Of a DNA stretch of 64,000 nucleotides, positions 8,835-18,866 are shown one piece after another. Where the stretch lies: positions 15,002 through 79,001 of the forward strand of contig NZ_JBHFNP010000255.1 of the NCBI RefSeq assembly GCF_041929235.1. Direction: 5' to 3'. Source of the stretch: Microseira sp041929235. GTDB lineage: Bacteria; Cyanobacteriota; Cyanobacteriia; Cyanobacteriales; Aerosakkonemataceae. The notes under the pieces are model-generated. The model was not told the DNA's origin and made no database searches. It saw only the letters and a list, made by a program, of their open reading frames with translations. The position numbers were made by a program, and so were the translations under genes. The first letter of the stretch is position 1. Every line of letters starts with the position of its first letter.

Positions 8835-8956
8835 TTAACTCAAGTTGCTAGCGATCTCTCTGGGAGCGGCTAATGGCTAATGTCAGTAAAAATCCTATAT
8901 TAGCAATTAGCAATTAGCAATTAGCAACGCCCTTGTTTATAACTAGCAACTTGCGT
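8835..8956. repeat. Inverted STRR cassette (TTAGCAA heptamers inside CTAGCAACTT arms)
   Basis: The outer arms are CAAGTTGCTAG and CTAGCAACTTG. Inside the left arm is GGCTAATGGCTAATG, and inside the right are four ATTAGCA heptamers, so the two halves can pair. A second full copy lies at 30062-30210, with partial ones at 21045-21105 and 63228-63318. The remaining bases up to 9120 include a half copy of the AAACCCGCCCCTG repeat and AGGACTTACGCA at 9103. Confidence 0.7.
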
Positions 8957-9198
8957 TATTTAACTAAACCCGCCCCTGTATGCGATCTCATCGTCTGGGA
9001 AAATAGCTGGAGATCGCACAGTAGGGACACGGCGCAGAAGAAATTTTGATTTTTACCCAAAGTTTCTAGAATGCCGTGTCCCTACAGGTGCGAAATTTAT
9101 GCAGGACTTACGCAAGAGGTGTTGACACTCCCCGCTCTAAAGAGACGGGGATTCTGCGGACAGAGTAGACTGAGGTAGCACCCACAATCTGACTCTCG

Positions 9199-10463
9199 CT
9201 ACGGTCGGTCATTGCACCGTCTACCCAGTCGGTCTAGGTCAATGCCTAGCTTTCTGGCTACTTTGCTCATTATGTTTGCAGCACCATTTAGGTCAGCATT
9301 CACTATTGAGCCATTTTTGCTTTTGTATAACCCGCGCTTTGTTCTTCTACCTGATGCTTTCCACCCATCTGGCTTTTCGCCATATTTAGGTAGGGAGTCT
9401 CCATCTAGATAGCTGGCTTTACTGGTATAGGACTCTTCTGTGACCTCGAACTTAATTCCGTGCTTGTTGCACAGTTGTTCAAGTCGGTCTTTCAGTTTGG
9501 CTAGGGGCATTTGAACGAACTTTTGGTTGTTCGCTCTACCCATATTGGCATTCTCTTTGAAGCCTTCATTCCAACCTAGAACGATGGTACTGATGCCATA
9601 TTTTAAGCAATGGTTGATTATCAGCTTCGCTGCTTTGTTAATCCCATCTCGCATCCTGTGGTTACGCTTGCGGGTTACTCGGTCTAGCCAACTATCCCAA
9701 TAACCTTGGGGTTTGTTTTCCTTGCGCGTGGCAACCTGCTTGTTCCAGTATTGATTGAATGCCTTCATTGCACGGGCATCAATCAGGAACGAGTTCCCCA
9801 GAGTATCCACGCAGGCTGCGAGGTTGTCTGCCGTCCCCAAATCAATAGCTAAAGCCTGGTCGTCAATTCCACCCCCGTATTTCTCTACCGAAACTTCGTA
9901 AGAGGCTTCTAGGTAGAACGCTCCGTTCTTGGGGAGAATCGTCCATTCCTTAACGGCACTGATATCGAGATTACTAGGCGCTGGTAGTCGAAAACCGTCG
10001 ATTCCAAACCAACGCCTAACGGTTAATCCCAGTGAAAACTGAAGCTGACCATCAACCAACTTTGGTTTTTGCCCACCTGAGTTGGGGTATGCCACCTTAA
10101 ATAACTTTGAACCCTTGAGGTAATTCGGTGGTTTAGGCTTATTGGGAAGCTGTCCTTTAAACCATAAATCGCGCAATCCTTTGTACGACTTAAAAGCCTC
10201 TGCCACACTCATCAATGTTTGTTGAGCCGAGTCGAAGGCAAGGATTGAGCGATAATACCTCTACCAACATAAGGTTCGTAAACCAAGTCAAATTTACCTG
10301 TCAGGAGTCTTTCTGTCTTAAAGAAAGTCTGACGCGCAAAATAGACACCAGTGTTGTACAGTTTCCCAGACTGTTCACACAAGTATTGAAGGATTGCTTT
10401 AGTCTCTTTGTCTGGGTGTAAGCACATTTGCTGAACACCCATTTGTTTCTTTAGTTTAGCCAT
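9199..10463 (-). pseudogene. tnpB: IS605 TnpB (RNA-guided nuclease), frameshifted, no zinc ribbon
   Basis: The N-terminal 83 residues (from ATG 10463) and a 338-residue remainder lie in two frames that meet near 10212, giving about 420 residues in total, the normal TnpB length. RuvC-like residues are present: Asp in ALAIDLGTADN, Glu in LGWNEGFKEN and Asp in NADLNGAANI. Between the last two there is no CxxC pair; the region reads SYTSKASYLDGDS instead, so this belongs to a TnpB branch without the usual zinc ribbon. Known TnpB proteins cleave DNA guided by an RNA from the element end, and a frameshift would inactivate this one. The related copy at 54629-56018 shares the branch. Confidence 0.85.
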
Positions 10464-10534
10464 TCGACCTCACTGGCTTTGTTGTTCTCTCTCTTCTATT
10501 CTACAATCATAACAACAGTCAATCCGTAAATAGA

Positions 10535-10942
10535 ATGCGAAAAAACTCATAGGAGTACAGACACTACAATCACGCTGTTGGTTTATGCGTAGTCCATTTG
10601 GTCTGGATACCAAAGCGACGTAAAAAAGTGCTTGTGGGAAAGATTCGAGATAGAATCTACGAAATCTTCTCTGAAGCTCTTCCACTGAAAAGGGTTGGCA
10701 TATCAGAGCGCCCTTTGGTTGCACCTGACCATATTCACCTTTTTGTTGAGATTCATCCAACCGATGCTATCTTTCAAGTAGCAAAAGCATTCAAAGGACG
10801 GTCAGCGAATTATCTCAGGAAGGAGTTCCCAGAACTCAAGAAACTCCCTTCTTTGTGGACTAACAGTTACTTCTTTTCAACAGCAGGCAACGTCAGTGCT
10901 GATACAATCCAGCGTTACATTAACGACCCGCATCATGGCTAG
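10535..10942 (+). pseudogene. tnpA: IS200-type TnpA (Y1 HUH transposase), degraded
   Basis: A single-strand transposase of the IS200/IS605 family. The frame starts at ATG 10535 as MRKNS, meets an amber codon at 10550-10552, and then continues EYRHYNHAVGLCVVHLVW, which is clearly TnpA. The HUH motif is PDHIHLF and the catalytic tyrosine is in TIQRYINDPHH. Between residues ~40 and ~60 the protein reads LPLKRVGISERPL, whereas a neighbouring frame gives EKGWHIRA, as expected for the family. This indicates two compensating frameshifts. Translation might restart at TTG 10598, but the protein is probably inactive. Confidence 0.75.
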
Positions 10943-11048
10943 AGAAGACTGTAGGCGAATAAATTCGCTACCGTGCGTTCCTCTCTGGTCTAAAGACGCA
11001 GAGTTTCCCGCAACGGAGGTGTTTTGATGAGAAATCGGGTTTCTTTGC

Positions 11049-11151
11049 CAGGACTTACGCACGAAGAGGCGAGAAACCGGGTTTCTTTGTCGATCTCTCC
11101 ACAGCAAATTCACGATTTTTCAGAGAAACTTTGGTGTTTGCGTAAGTCCTG
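11049..11151. repeat. MITE-like repeat, full copy (AGGACTTACGCA termini)
   Basis: Terminal inverted repeats CAGGACTTACGCA and TGCGTAAGTCCTG (the latter imperfectly spaced) bracket GAGAAACCGGGTTTC and TTTTTCAGAGAAAC. It encodes no protein and lies between the IS605 element and acs. It is close to the copy at 6161-6240 and is the best-preserved member in the window. Confidence 0.8.
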
Positions 11152-11215
11152 TGGAACAAAGTGAAACCCAACCTACAGGGGATGAAAAATGCGTTCGCAC
11201 CCCACCCTCTAAAAT

Positions 11216-13186
11216 TCAAGCACCGCCGCGCAGTTTTTCCAAAACGCTGCGATCTTCGAGTGTAGAGGTATCCCCCGCGACTTCTTGACCCGATGCTAGA
11301 TTTCGCAGCAGTCGCCGCATGATTTTACCAGATCGGGTCTTGGGTAAGGCTTCGCAAAATTGGATCGTTGCGGGACGCGCTAAAGCACCAATTTCATTCG
11401 CAACGTGTTGCTTGAGTTCTTTCGCCAGTTGGTCGCTAGGGGAATACCCTTCTTCTAAAGTCACGAAACCAACGATTTCTTCCCCTTTAATATCGCTAGG
11501 TTTTCCCACAACAGCAGCTTCCGCTACCGCCGGGTGAGATACTAACGCCGATTCGACTTCCATCGTACCTAAGCGGTGTCCGGCAACGTTTATCACATCA
11601 TCAACTCTTCCCATAACCCAGAAGTATCCTTGTTTATCTTTTCTAGCTCCATCCCCAGTAAAGTAGAGGTATTGACCGTTTTTGGGCGGAATATGCTCCC
11701 AATAGGTGGTGCGGTAGCGGTCGGGGTTGCGGTAAACTGTGCGAATCATGCTGGGCCAAGGATTTTTGATCGCCAAATATCCGCCTTGATTTTCACCCAC
11801 GGGATTGCCATCCAAATCTACCACCTCCGCCTCAATTCCGGGGAAGGGCAGAGTTGTTGCACCAGGTTTCATCGGCGTCGCACCCGGTAGGGGTGTCAGC
11901 ATGATGCCGCCGGTTTCAGTTTGCCACCAAGTATCTACAATCGGACAGCGTTCTCCTCCTATGACTCGGTAATACCACATCCAAGCGGCTGGGTTAATCG
12001 GTTCCCCCACGCTTCCCAATAATCGCAGGGAAGATAAATCCCGCGCCAAAGGCAAAGCTTCTCCCATTTTCATGAAGGTGCGAATTGCAGTGGGAGCGGT
12101 ATAAAAGATAGTAACGCCGTATTTTTGGATGACATCCCACATGCAACCGGGGTTGGAATCGCGAGGCGCGCCTTCGTACATCACGGTGGTAGCGCCGTTG
12201 GACAGGGGGCCGTAAACTAGGTAACTGTGACCTGTAATCCAACCTACGTCGGCGGTACACCACAAAATATCCGTATCTTTGAGATCGAAAATCCACTTGG
12301 TGGTGATGTGGGTGTAGAGGTTGTAACCGCCGGTGGTGTGGACGACGCCTTTTGGTTTTCCGGTAGTGCCGGAAGTATAAAGGATAAACAGGGTGTCTTC
12401 GCTGTCCATCGGTTCTGCTGGACAGTCATCGCCAGCTGCTTTCCGCAATTCGTGCCACCAGTAGTCCCGATCTGGTTGCATATTAATAGGATGTCCCGTC
12501 CGTCGCACGACGATGACTTTTTCGACGCTGGGGACGCCTTCATCTGCAAGTGCTTTATCTACTTGGTCTTTGATGTGGACAACGGCATCTTTGCGCCAAC
12601 CGCCATCAGCGGTAATAATAACTTTGGCTTCTGCGTCGAGGAGTCGGTCTTTTAATGCTTCGGCGCTAAATCCGCCAAATATCACGGTGTGGGGGGCGCC
12701 TATTCTGGTACAGGCTAGCATAGCGATCGCTACTTCTGGAATCATGGGCATGTAGATGCCTATGCGATCGCCTTTTTGCACGCCCATTGTTTTGAGGGTG
12801 TTTGCCATTTTGCAAACGAGGCGGTGCAATTCGGCGTAGGTAATTTTTAAGCCATCACCCGGTTCTCCTTCCCAGATTAAGGCGATTTTGTCGCGGCGAT
12901 CGTCAGTTAAATGGCGATCTAAACAGTTGTAGGAAATGTTTAACTTGCCTCCTACAAACCACTTGGCAAAGGGGGGTTGCCAATCGAGTACTTTATCCCA
13001 CTTTTGGAACCAGTGTAGTTCTTGTTCTGCTAATTCTGCCCAAAATGTTTCGGGCTCAGTTTTTGCTTTATTGTAGAGGTGTTGATATTGTTCTAAGCTT
13101 TTGATATGAGCGGTTTGGGAGAATTCAGCGGGGGGCTGGAATAGCCGTTCTTCTTGTAGGATGGATTCTATTGTGGCTTGCGACAT
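11216..13186 (-). CDS. acs: Acetyl-CoA synthetase, AMP-forming
   Basis: A full-length (656 residues) Acs that activates acetate to acetyl-CoA through acetyl-AMP. The N-terminal ACAS_N region (WFVGGKLNISYNCLDRH) is followed by the AMP-binding P-loop YTSGTTGKPKGVVH, WWQTETGG and the hinge/C-terminal lobe ending in PKTRSGKIMRR. The lysine in SGKIMRR is residue 621, the equivalent of the lysine that Pat-type acetyltransferases acetylate in other bacteria. The next two genes upstream on the same strand both carry GNAT domains, which suggests regulation by acetylation. AAAGGG lies about 11 nt before the ATG. Confidence 0.97.
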   Translation of the reverse strand: MSQATIESILQEERLFQPPAEFSQTAHIKSLEQYQHLYNKAKTEPETFWAELAEQELHWFQKWDKVLDWQPPFAKWFVGGKLNISYNCLDRHLTDDRRDKIALIWEGEPGDGLKITYAELHRLVCKMANTLKTMGVQKGDRIGIYMPMIPEVAIAMLACTRIGAPHTVIFGGFSAEALKDRLLDAEAKVIITADGGWRKDAVVHIKDQVDKALADEGVPSVEKVIVVRRTGHPINMQPDRDYWWHELRKAAGDDCPAEPMDSEDTLFILYTSGTTGKPKGVVHTTGGYNLYTHITTKWIFDLKDTDILWCTADVGWITGHSYLVYGPLSNGATTVMYEGAPRDSNPGCMWDVIQKYGVTIFYTAPTAIRTFMKMGEALPLARDLSSLRLLGSVGEPINPAAWMWYYRVIGGERCPIVDTWWQTETGGIMLTPLPGATPMKPGATTLPFPGIEAEVVDLDGNPVGENQGGYLAIKNPWPSMIRTVYRNPDRYRTTYWEHIPPKNGQYLYFTGDGARKDKQGYFWVMGRVDDVINVAGHRLGTMEVESALVSHPAVAEAAVVGKPSDIKGEEIVGFVTLEEGYSPSDQLAKELKQHVANEIGALARPATIQFCEALPKTRSGKIMRRLLRNLASGQEVAGDTSTLEDRSVLEKLRGGA

Positions 13187-13598
13187 AGTTGTTTACACCC
13201 TTTTGAAAGTGAGACTATAATTCGGCGGCGGATGGGAATCATTTTTCGCCTTAATTTCATCGGTTATTTACTCCCTTGACGTTAGAGTAATTTTTTATTG
13301 AACCGCAGAGGCGCAGAGAACGCAGAGGTAAGAGAAAAGAAGAGGTTCTTTCGCCGAAGGGCGAAGGGAGTAAGGAAGGGTTTTGCTGGAGATGCACTTC
13401 ACCTCCTCGCGCTAGCAGCAGCCGATTGCTTCTGGTGTTGCTGACTCAATCTGCGTCTGATATAAATCTTTGACTATATCATAAGGGGGCGGCGCGCAAG
13501 GGATGCAACTGCTACACATAATTAAACAATGGCTTGGCTGCGGCGATCGCTCATTGCTAATTGCTTATTGGGCAGGCCAGTTTTTCTCCGATTACCAA
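13187..13598. other. Intergenic between acs and the CoA-transferase gene
   Basis: No gene was recognised. It contains the second copy of the 28-bp GAACCGCAGAGGCGCAG repeat at 13300-13327 and a HIP1 site near 13544. It probably carries the acs promoter, but no confident -35/-10 pair was assigned. Confidence 0.5.
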
Positions 13599-15494
13599 TT
13601 ACCCATTCCCAAATGCCATTTTCAGTTCGTATACTTCTTCTGCCATTCGTCTTTCAATGGCAAATCCCATTTTTTCAAATAGATGCAGCATGGGTCTATT
13701 TTCTACTAAGACTTCGGCGGTAAAGCCCAAAAGTCCCTGTTTTTTGGCTAGATAGGTTAAGTAAGTAAGTAGTTCGGTGCCGATGCCTTGATTTTGATAA
13801 TCGTCTCTGACTACAAAAGCGACTTCTGCGGCGTGGGTTTCTTCGTCTATGGCATATTGTCCGATGCCGATTATTTCTTGTTTTTGTGCTGGCGATCGCA
13901 CTGCCAGAATTACCATTTCTTTGGTAAAGTCAATTATGGCGAATTCCTGCAATCTTTTGTGGGGCATATCGGGACGCATGGAAATAAAGCGGCGATGTAT
14001 GCTCTCGTCTGATAAAGCATAAAATAATTCTTTTAATAACGTTTCGTCGCTGATTTTTACAGGTCGCAGGAAGATTTCTAATCCCGTTTCTGTGGTTCTA
14101 TAAGTTTCTAATTCTTCTGGATATTCTCCGGCTTTTCCTGGGATAAATGCCTGGTATTGATAAATTATATTCCGCGCTTTTGCTTGTTCTATCAACCAAT
14201 TTCTGAATTTTGGATGGGCAATAGAGATTAATTCCATTGCCCGTTCTCGGATGTTTTTACCGTGTAAATATGCGATGCCGTATTCTGTAACGACGTAATG
14301 AATGTCGCCGCGATTGAGTGTAATTCCTGCCCCTGATTTCAGAAACGGTACGATTCTAGAAATTGTTTCGTTTTCGGCGGTAGATTGAATGGTTAAAATT
14401 GTTTTGCCATTGCGGGACAAAACTGCCCCTCGCATAAAGTCAGCTTGTCCTCCAATGCCGCTATAAAATATCTTGCCGATAGATTCCGCTGTCGCCTGTC
14501 CGGTTAAATCTATTTCTAAGGCACTATTAATCGCTACCATGTTATCGTGTTGGGCGATAATCAGGGGATTGTTTGTGTAGTCGATGGTTTTAAATTCTAC
14601 AGTTGGGTGATCGTGGATGTATTCGTATGTTTCCTTTTTTCCCATGCAGAAGGCAGCGATTGTTTTTCCCCGGTTGATGGTTTTATTTTTGTTTTTGATC
14701 GCACCTTTTTTGATTAAGTCTACGATGCCATCTGATAAGAGTTCGGTGTGGACGCCCAGGTTTTTTTTATGAGCAAGATTTGCTAAAATAGCATTGGGAA
14801 TGCTGCCGTATCCCACCTGAATTGTATCTCCATCTTGAATCAGACGGGCGACGTACTTGCCAATTTTTTCGGCTATTGCTGAATCTGCTTCTGATTCATA
14901 TTCTAAAAGCGGTTCATCGTAGAGAATAAGAAAATCTACGTCCTCGATGTGAATAAATCCATCTCCATGCACCCGTGGCATGTAAGAATTAATTTGAGCG
15001 ATGACTAACGCGGCTTTTTCTGTAGCGGCTTTGACAATATCCACGCTAACGCCCAAACTCATATAACCGCGATTGTCTGGCGGCGAAGTTTGGATCAAGG
15101 CTACATCAATCGGCACCAGACCGCGATAGAATAAATTGGGAAGGGCTGATAAGAATATGGGCGTATAATCGGCAAGTCCTTGATTAACTGCGTTTCTGGT
15201 ATTCTTGCCAACAAAGAAGGAGTTATGGCGAAAATTGCGCTTAAATTTTTCATCGGCGTAGGGCGCAACGCCCAGAGTCCAGACGTGCAAAACTTCCGCA
15301 TCGACTAACTCTTTGGGATGGGATTTGACATAATCGATTAAAGCGCGAACGAGATATTGAGGTTCGCCGCATCCCGTACCGATAAAGATGCGATCGCCTC
15401 GATGAATCCGACTAAATATTTTCTCTTCTGAAGCAAACTTTTTCGGATATCTCTGCTTCAGTTCATCCAGCGTTACCCTCCCAGTGTCTGTCAT
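13599..15494 (-). CDS. Acetyl-CoA hydrolase/transferase family protein fused to a GNAT domain
   Basis: A 631-residue two-domain protein. Residues 1 to about 440 are an acyl-CoA:carboxylate CoA-transferase of the acetyl-CoA hydrolase / 4-hydroxybutyrate CoA-transferase type. They have a glycine-rich GTGCGEPQYLV near the start, NSALEIDLTGQATAES and GIGGQADFMRGA; the Glu of SALEID is the likely catalytic residue that forms the CoA thioester. From about residue 465 a GNAT N-acetyltransferase follows, with the acetyl-CoA pyrophosphate loop in DYQNQGIGTELL and a terminal NRPMLHLFEKMGF. It lies between acs and the Pat-like ligase on the same strand, with repeats between, so the three are probably coregulated rather than tightly co-transcribed. 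The role of the fused GNAT is inferred. Confidence 0.9.
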   Translation of the reverse strand: MTDTGRVTLDELKQRYPKKFASEEKIFSRIHRGDRIFIGTGCGEPQYLVRALIDYVKSHPKELVDAEVLHVWTLGVAPYADEKFKRNFRHNSFFVGKNTRNAVNQGLADYTPIFLSALPNLFYRGLVPIDVALIQTSPPDNRGYMSLGVSVDIVKAATEKAALVIAQINSYMPRVHGDGFIHIEDVDFLILYDEPLLEYESEADSAIAEKIGKYVARLIQDGDTIQVGYGSIPNAILANLAHKKNLGVHTELLSDGIVDLIKKGAIKNKNKTINRGKTIAAFCMGKKETYEYIHDHPTVEFKTIDYTNNPLIIAQHDNMVAINSALEIDLTGQATAESIGKIFYSGIGGQADFMRGAVLSRNGKTILTIQSTAENETISRIVPFLKSGAGITLNRGDIHYVVTEYGIAYLHGKNIRERAMELISIAHPKFRNWLIEQAKARNIIYQYQAFIPGKAGEYPEELETYRTTETGLEIFLRPVKISDETLLKELFYALSDESIHRRFISMRPDMPHKRLQEFAIIDFTKEMVILAVRSPAQKQEIIGIGQYAIDEETHAAEVAFVVRDDYQNQGIGTELLTYLTYLAKKQGLLGFTAEVLVENRPMLHLFEKMGFAIERRMAEEVYELKMAFGNG

Positions 15495-15497
15495 ATT

Positions 15498-15695
15498 TAA
15501 CCTCCAACGCGGGGTGAAAAACCCGGTTTCTGCGTCAATCTCGCGACTCTAAACCCACGATTTTGCGGAGAAACCGGGTTTTTTGCGTAAGTCCTGATAT
15601 TCAACCTGCAACTCGGGGTGAAAAACCCGGTTTCTGCGTCAATCTCGCGACTCTAAACCCACGATTTTTGGGAGAAACCGGGTTTTTTGCCTATT
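15498..15695. repeat. Two tandem 104-bp copies with GAAACCCGG hairpins
   Basis: GGGGTGAAAAACCCGG at 15511 recurs at 15615 and the following 85 bp are nearly identical. Each copy ends in GAGAAACCGGGTTTTTTGC, which pairs with the AAAACCCGGTTTC near its start. The first copy also ends with GCGTAAGTCCTG, the terminus of the MITE-like family. The repeats fill the whole gap between the two GNAT-fusion genes. Confidence 0.8.
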
Positions 15696-15707
15696 ACCCG
15701 TTACCAA

Positions 15708-18455
15708 CTACAAATCGATCTCGACTTTAACTAAATCGTTGGTGGTGCGATCGCGTCTAAATCCAACTTTTTCGCAAACGCGCTGCATGGCTGTATTTTC
15801 AGCTAGAATATCGCCCCGCACTTTGGCGAGTTTCTCATCGCGACCGACTTGCAATAGCTGTCGTAGCAACTCCGTACCCAATCCGCGACGCTGGTATGGA
15901 TCGGCGACCAGCAGGGAGAATTCTGCTTCGTTGACGCCGTGCAATTTGCTCAAACGTCCAGCTGCGAGAATCTCGCGATCGCCTGTTTTGGGGTTTTTAT
16001 ATTCTGCCACGAGTGCCATTTCCCGGTCGTAGTCGATGAAGCAGATGCGGGTTAACCTTTCGTGGGCGATGCGCCGACTCAGCTTCATTAAGTTGAAGAA
16101 GCGGAAATAAACGCTTTGTTCGGATAGGGTTTTGTGGAATTGAACGATCAGCGGTTCGTCTTCGGGACGGATGGGACGGATAATCACTGGAGTCCCGTCT
16201 GTCATCGTCCACGGCGAAACATATTGGGTTGGATAGGGACGAATCGCGGGTTTGGGCAGTTCGTCTTCTTTGGTATCCGGTGGATGGAGGACGATCCGCG
16301 CATCGAGGGCAATTAGTCGATTCGATGAAGCCAGCAGGGGATTGATGTCAATTTCTTTAATCCAGCGCTGTTCAACTACTAATTGGCTAAATCTTACCAG
16401 GATTTGTTCTAGGGCGGCGAGATCGACGGGTTTGCGTCCGCGTACTCCTTGCAGCGCTTTGTAGATTTTGGTATTTTCCATCATCCGCCGCGCCAGGGTG
16501 GTGTTGAGGGGTGGAAGAGCGATCGCGCTATCTTTATACACCTCTACTAATTGTCCCCCGGAACCGAACAGCAATACGGGACCAAACTGGGGATCGATGC
16601 TGCTACCGATAATTAATTCGTAACTGCCATCGGGATTGTACATCGGTTGCACGCTGACGCCCAAGAAATGCTCTAACCCTGCTTTCTGGCTCACCGATGT
16701 TTTAATCTTTTGATAAGCCCAACGGACGGCATCGGCGTCGGTGAGGTTCAACTGTACGCCGCCGACGTCGGTTTTGTGCGTAATCGTTTTGGAGAGGAGT
16801 TTGAGGACGACTGGGTATCCGATGGAATTGGCGATCGCAACTGCTGCTTCTTCGGTATCAGCTTCCGCCGTTTTGGCAATCGGAATCCCATATGCTGCTA
16901 AAATTTCCTTCGATTCCACTTCGGTGAGAATGGTGCGACCGGACTGGCGTACTCCTTCCAGTATCTGCGCCACCATTGCCCGATCTGGTGCGTTTTCTCC
17001 ATTGGGAGGCATCATCGGCGTTTCGTAGATACCGCGCAGGTTGTAGCTGTACTTCCACATCAAGTTAAACAGGCGCGCGGCGGAATCTGGATAGCGATAG
17101 GTGGAAACGCTGGCGCGGTTTAATATTGTCTCCCCTGTGGTGACTTCATCTCCTCCCATCCAGCTAGCCAAAACTGGTTTATCGGCACCTTGGGCGTGGT
17201 GCTTTAATTGTTCGGCGATTTCGGTGGGATTGGTCATTGCTTGGGGAGTCAAAATCACCAACAAGCCATCGCTATTGGGATCTTTAACCGCTACTTCCAA
17301 AGCTTTAGTGTAGCGCTGCGGGTCGGCATCGCCGAGAATATCGATCGGGTTACCGTGACTCCAGTGGGTAGGTAAGAATTGGTTGAGGGCGGCGATTGTT
17401 TCCGGCGATAATTCTGCCAGTTCTCCACCCGATGCAATTAAAGCATCCGTCGCGAGTACTCCCGGCCCCCCAGCATTGGTGATAATACTCAATCGCGGGC
17501 CTTTTGGCAGTCGGGGTTGTTTGGAGAGAACTTCTGCCATATTAAACAGTTCGGAGATGCGGTTCACCCGCAATACCCCGCAGCGACGAAATGCCGCATC
17601 TAGTACTTCGTCTTTACCTGCCAAACTGCCGGTATGGGAGGCGGATGCTTTAGCGGCGGCTTCAGTTTGTCCGGCTTTAATTACAATAATCGGTTTCGTC
17701 AGCGCTACTTCTCTGGCGGCGGAGAGAAATGACTGGGCATTTCCCACCGATTCCATATATATAACTATGCTTTGGGTGTTGGGGTCGTCGCCGAGATAAT
17801 AAATTAAATCGCCCCAATCCACATCAAGCATCGAACCAATCGAAATGAAGGCGCTAAAACCAACGTTTTCAGCCAAACTCCAGTCGAGGACGGCGGTGCA
17901 AAGCGCGCCGCTTTGGCTGATGAAACCTACATTACCGGGTCGCGCGATCGTGCTGGCAAAGGTAGCATTTAATCCCGTGCGCGGATTCATCACCCCCAAG
18001 CAATTGGGACCGATAATTCGCATTTTTCCCCGCGCTTTTTCCAGGATTTGCCGCTCTAATTCTACCCCGGCGGTACCGATTTCCTTAAATCCGGCAGAAA
18101 TCACGATCGCGCCTTTGACTCCTGCGGCTACGCAGTCGCTGACGATCTCTGGTACTGTTGCTGCTGGGGTGACAATTACAGCCAAATCAACTCGTTCTGG
18201 GATTGCTTTGATGTTGGGGTATGCTTGAATGCCCAAAACACTGTGTCGCTTGGGATTGACGGGATAAACGGTTCCCCCGAAAGGATTGCTAATCAAGTTC
18301 CACAGGATAGTCCGCCCCACGCTACCGGGTTTGTCCGTTGCACCGATCACGGCGACAGTTTCTGGCGTGAAAATTGAACTGAGGGGTTGGCTTTCGGCAC
18401 GCAGAATGTCATAAGCCGGATCGGTGGTGGGTTTGATCGATTTTACGGTTACCAT
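15708..18455 (-). CDS. ADP-forming acyl-CoA ligase fused to GNAT (Pat-like protein acetyltransferase)
   Basis: A 915-residue protein in the order CoA-binding domain (about 25-160), succinyl-CoA-ligase-like domains (about 165-460), ATP-grasp (about 505-725) and C-terminal GNAT (about 745-910; acetyl-CoA loop DPYQRRGLGTELL). This is the architecture of Pat/PatZ lysine acetyltransferases, in which the ligase part senses acyl-CoA and the GNAT part acetylates Acs. The His of ASHTGSLAG (residue 274) corresponds to the phospho-His of active ADP-forming acetyl-CoA synthetases, so acetate-acetyl-CoA interconversion may be retained here. Its genomic neighbour acs has the target-type lysine. ATG 18455 is a convincing start. 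Confidence 0.92.
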   Translation of the reverse strand: MVTVKSIKPTTDPAYDILRAESQPLSSIFTPETVAVIGATDKPGSVGRTILWNLISNPFGGTVYPVNPKRHSVLGIQAYPNIKAIPERVDLAVIVTPAATVPEIVSDCVAAGVKGAIVISAGFKEIGTAGVELERQILEKARGKMRIIGPNCLGVMNPRTGLNATFASTIARPGNVGFISQSGALCTAVLDWSLAENVGFSAFISIGSMLDVDWGDLIYYLGDDPNTQSIVIYMESVGNAQSFLSAAREVALTKPIIVIKAGQTEAAAKASASHTGSLAGKDEVLDAAFRRCGVLRVNRISELFNMAEVLSKQPRLPKGPRLSIITNAGGPGVLATDALIASGGELAELSPETIAALNQFLPTHWSHGNPIDILGDADPQRYTKALEVAVKDPNSDGLLVILTPQAMTNPTEIAEQLKHHAQGADKPVLASWMGGDEVTTGETILNRASVSTYRYPDSAARLFNLMWKYSYNLRGIYETPMMPPNGENAPDRAMVAQILEGVRQSGRTILTEVESKEILAAYGIPIAKTAEADTEEAAVAIANSIGYPVVLKLLSKTITHKTDVGGVQLNLTDADAVRWAYQKIKTSVSQKAGLEHFLGVSVQPMYNPDGSYELIIGSSIDPQFGPVLLFGSGGQLVEVYKDSAIALPPLNTTLARRMMENTKIYKALQGVRGRKPVDLAALEQILVRFSQLVVEQRWIKEIDINPLLASSNRLIALDARIVLHPPDTKEDELPKPAIRPYPTQYVSPWTMTDGTPVIIRPIRPEDEPLIVQFHKTLSEQSVYFRFFNLMKLSRRIAHERLTRICFIDYDREMALVAEYKNPKTGDREILAAGRLSKLHGVNEAEFSLLVADPYQRRGLGTELLRQLLQVGRDEKLAKVRGDILAENTAMQRVCEKVGFRRDRTTNDLVKVEIDL

Positions 18456-18866
18456 TTTGACGATTTCTCCAATCGATGCTAGGACTCTCTGTTTTGAGGA
18501 AATGGCTTAAAAGCCGATATATCCTATCAGTTTTGAGCGGTCTGAACTTTAATAACTTCTTAACAACTTGCTTTGCCTAAGTTTCGCGCTTCTCTACTTA
18601 ATTACACCTTAGCGGAACTGGCGCGTGACTGTCAGTTAGCTAGATCACTTTTAAATCAGAAAGCGATCGCATCACCAACACCAGTGGGATGCGATCGCCT
18701 GATTCGTAGTGGCGCTGTCTTCGCCCAGTCGCGCTCAAAAAAGTAGAGGCCGGTTTTACCAGATTTCTCGTGGTTGGCGTAGAATCCTTAGTTAAACTCG
18801 CCCCTACTTTAATGCAAAATTAATCAAGTTTTTTGACAATTATGATAATTATTGTGGTTTCTGCCC
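18456..18866. other. Intergenic with palindromic repeats
   Basis: No gene was seen. At about 18662-18698 GCGATCGCATC and GATGCGATCGC form a HIP1-containing hairpin. At about 18738-18811 lies a repeat related to GTAGGGGCGGGTTT...AAACCCGCCCCTAC, here decayed to GTAGAGGCCGGTTTTACC and AGTTAAACTCGCCCCTAC. The same family occurs at 20932-20997 and, inside a coding region, at 42525-42592. Confidence 0.6.

Larger units (their letters stand above)
9121..11015. mobile_element. Decayed IS605-type element (divergent tnpB and tnpA)
   Basis: An IS200/IS605-family element. The end beyond tnpB is marked by GTTGACACTCCCCGCTC and the paired ACGGGGATTC hairpin at 9121-9155; the same end structure recurs at 48234, 54596 and, as a variant, 61780. 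tnpB runs left on the minus strand and tnpA runs right on the plus strand, the IS605 arrangement. The right end beyond tnpA is placed roughly at 11015. Both genes are broken, so the element is probably not autonomously mobile. Confidence 0.8.
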
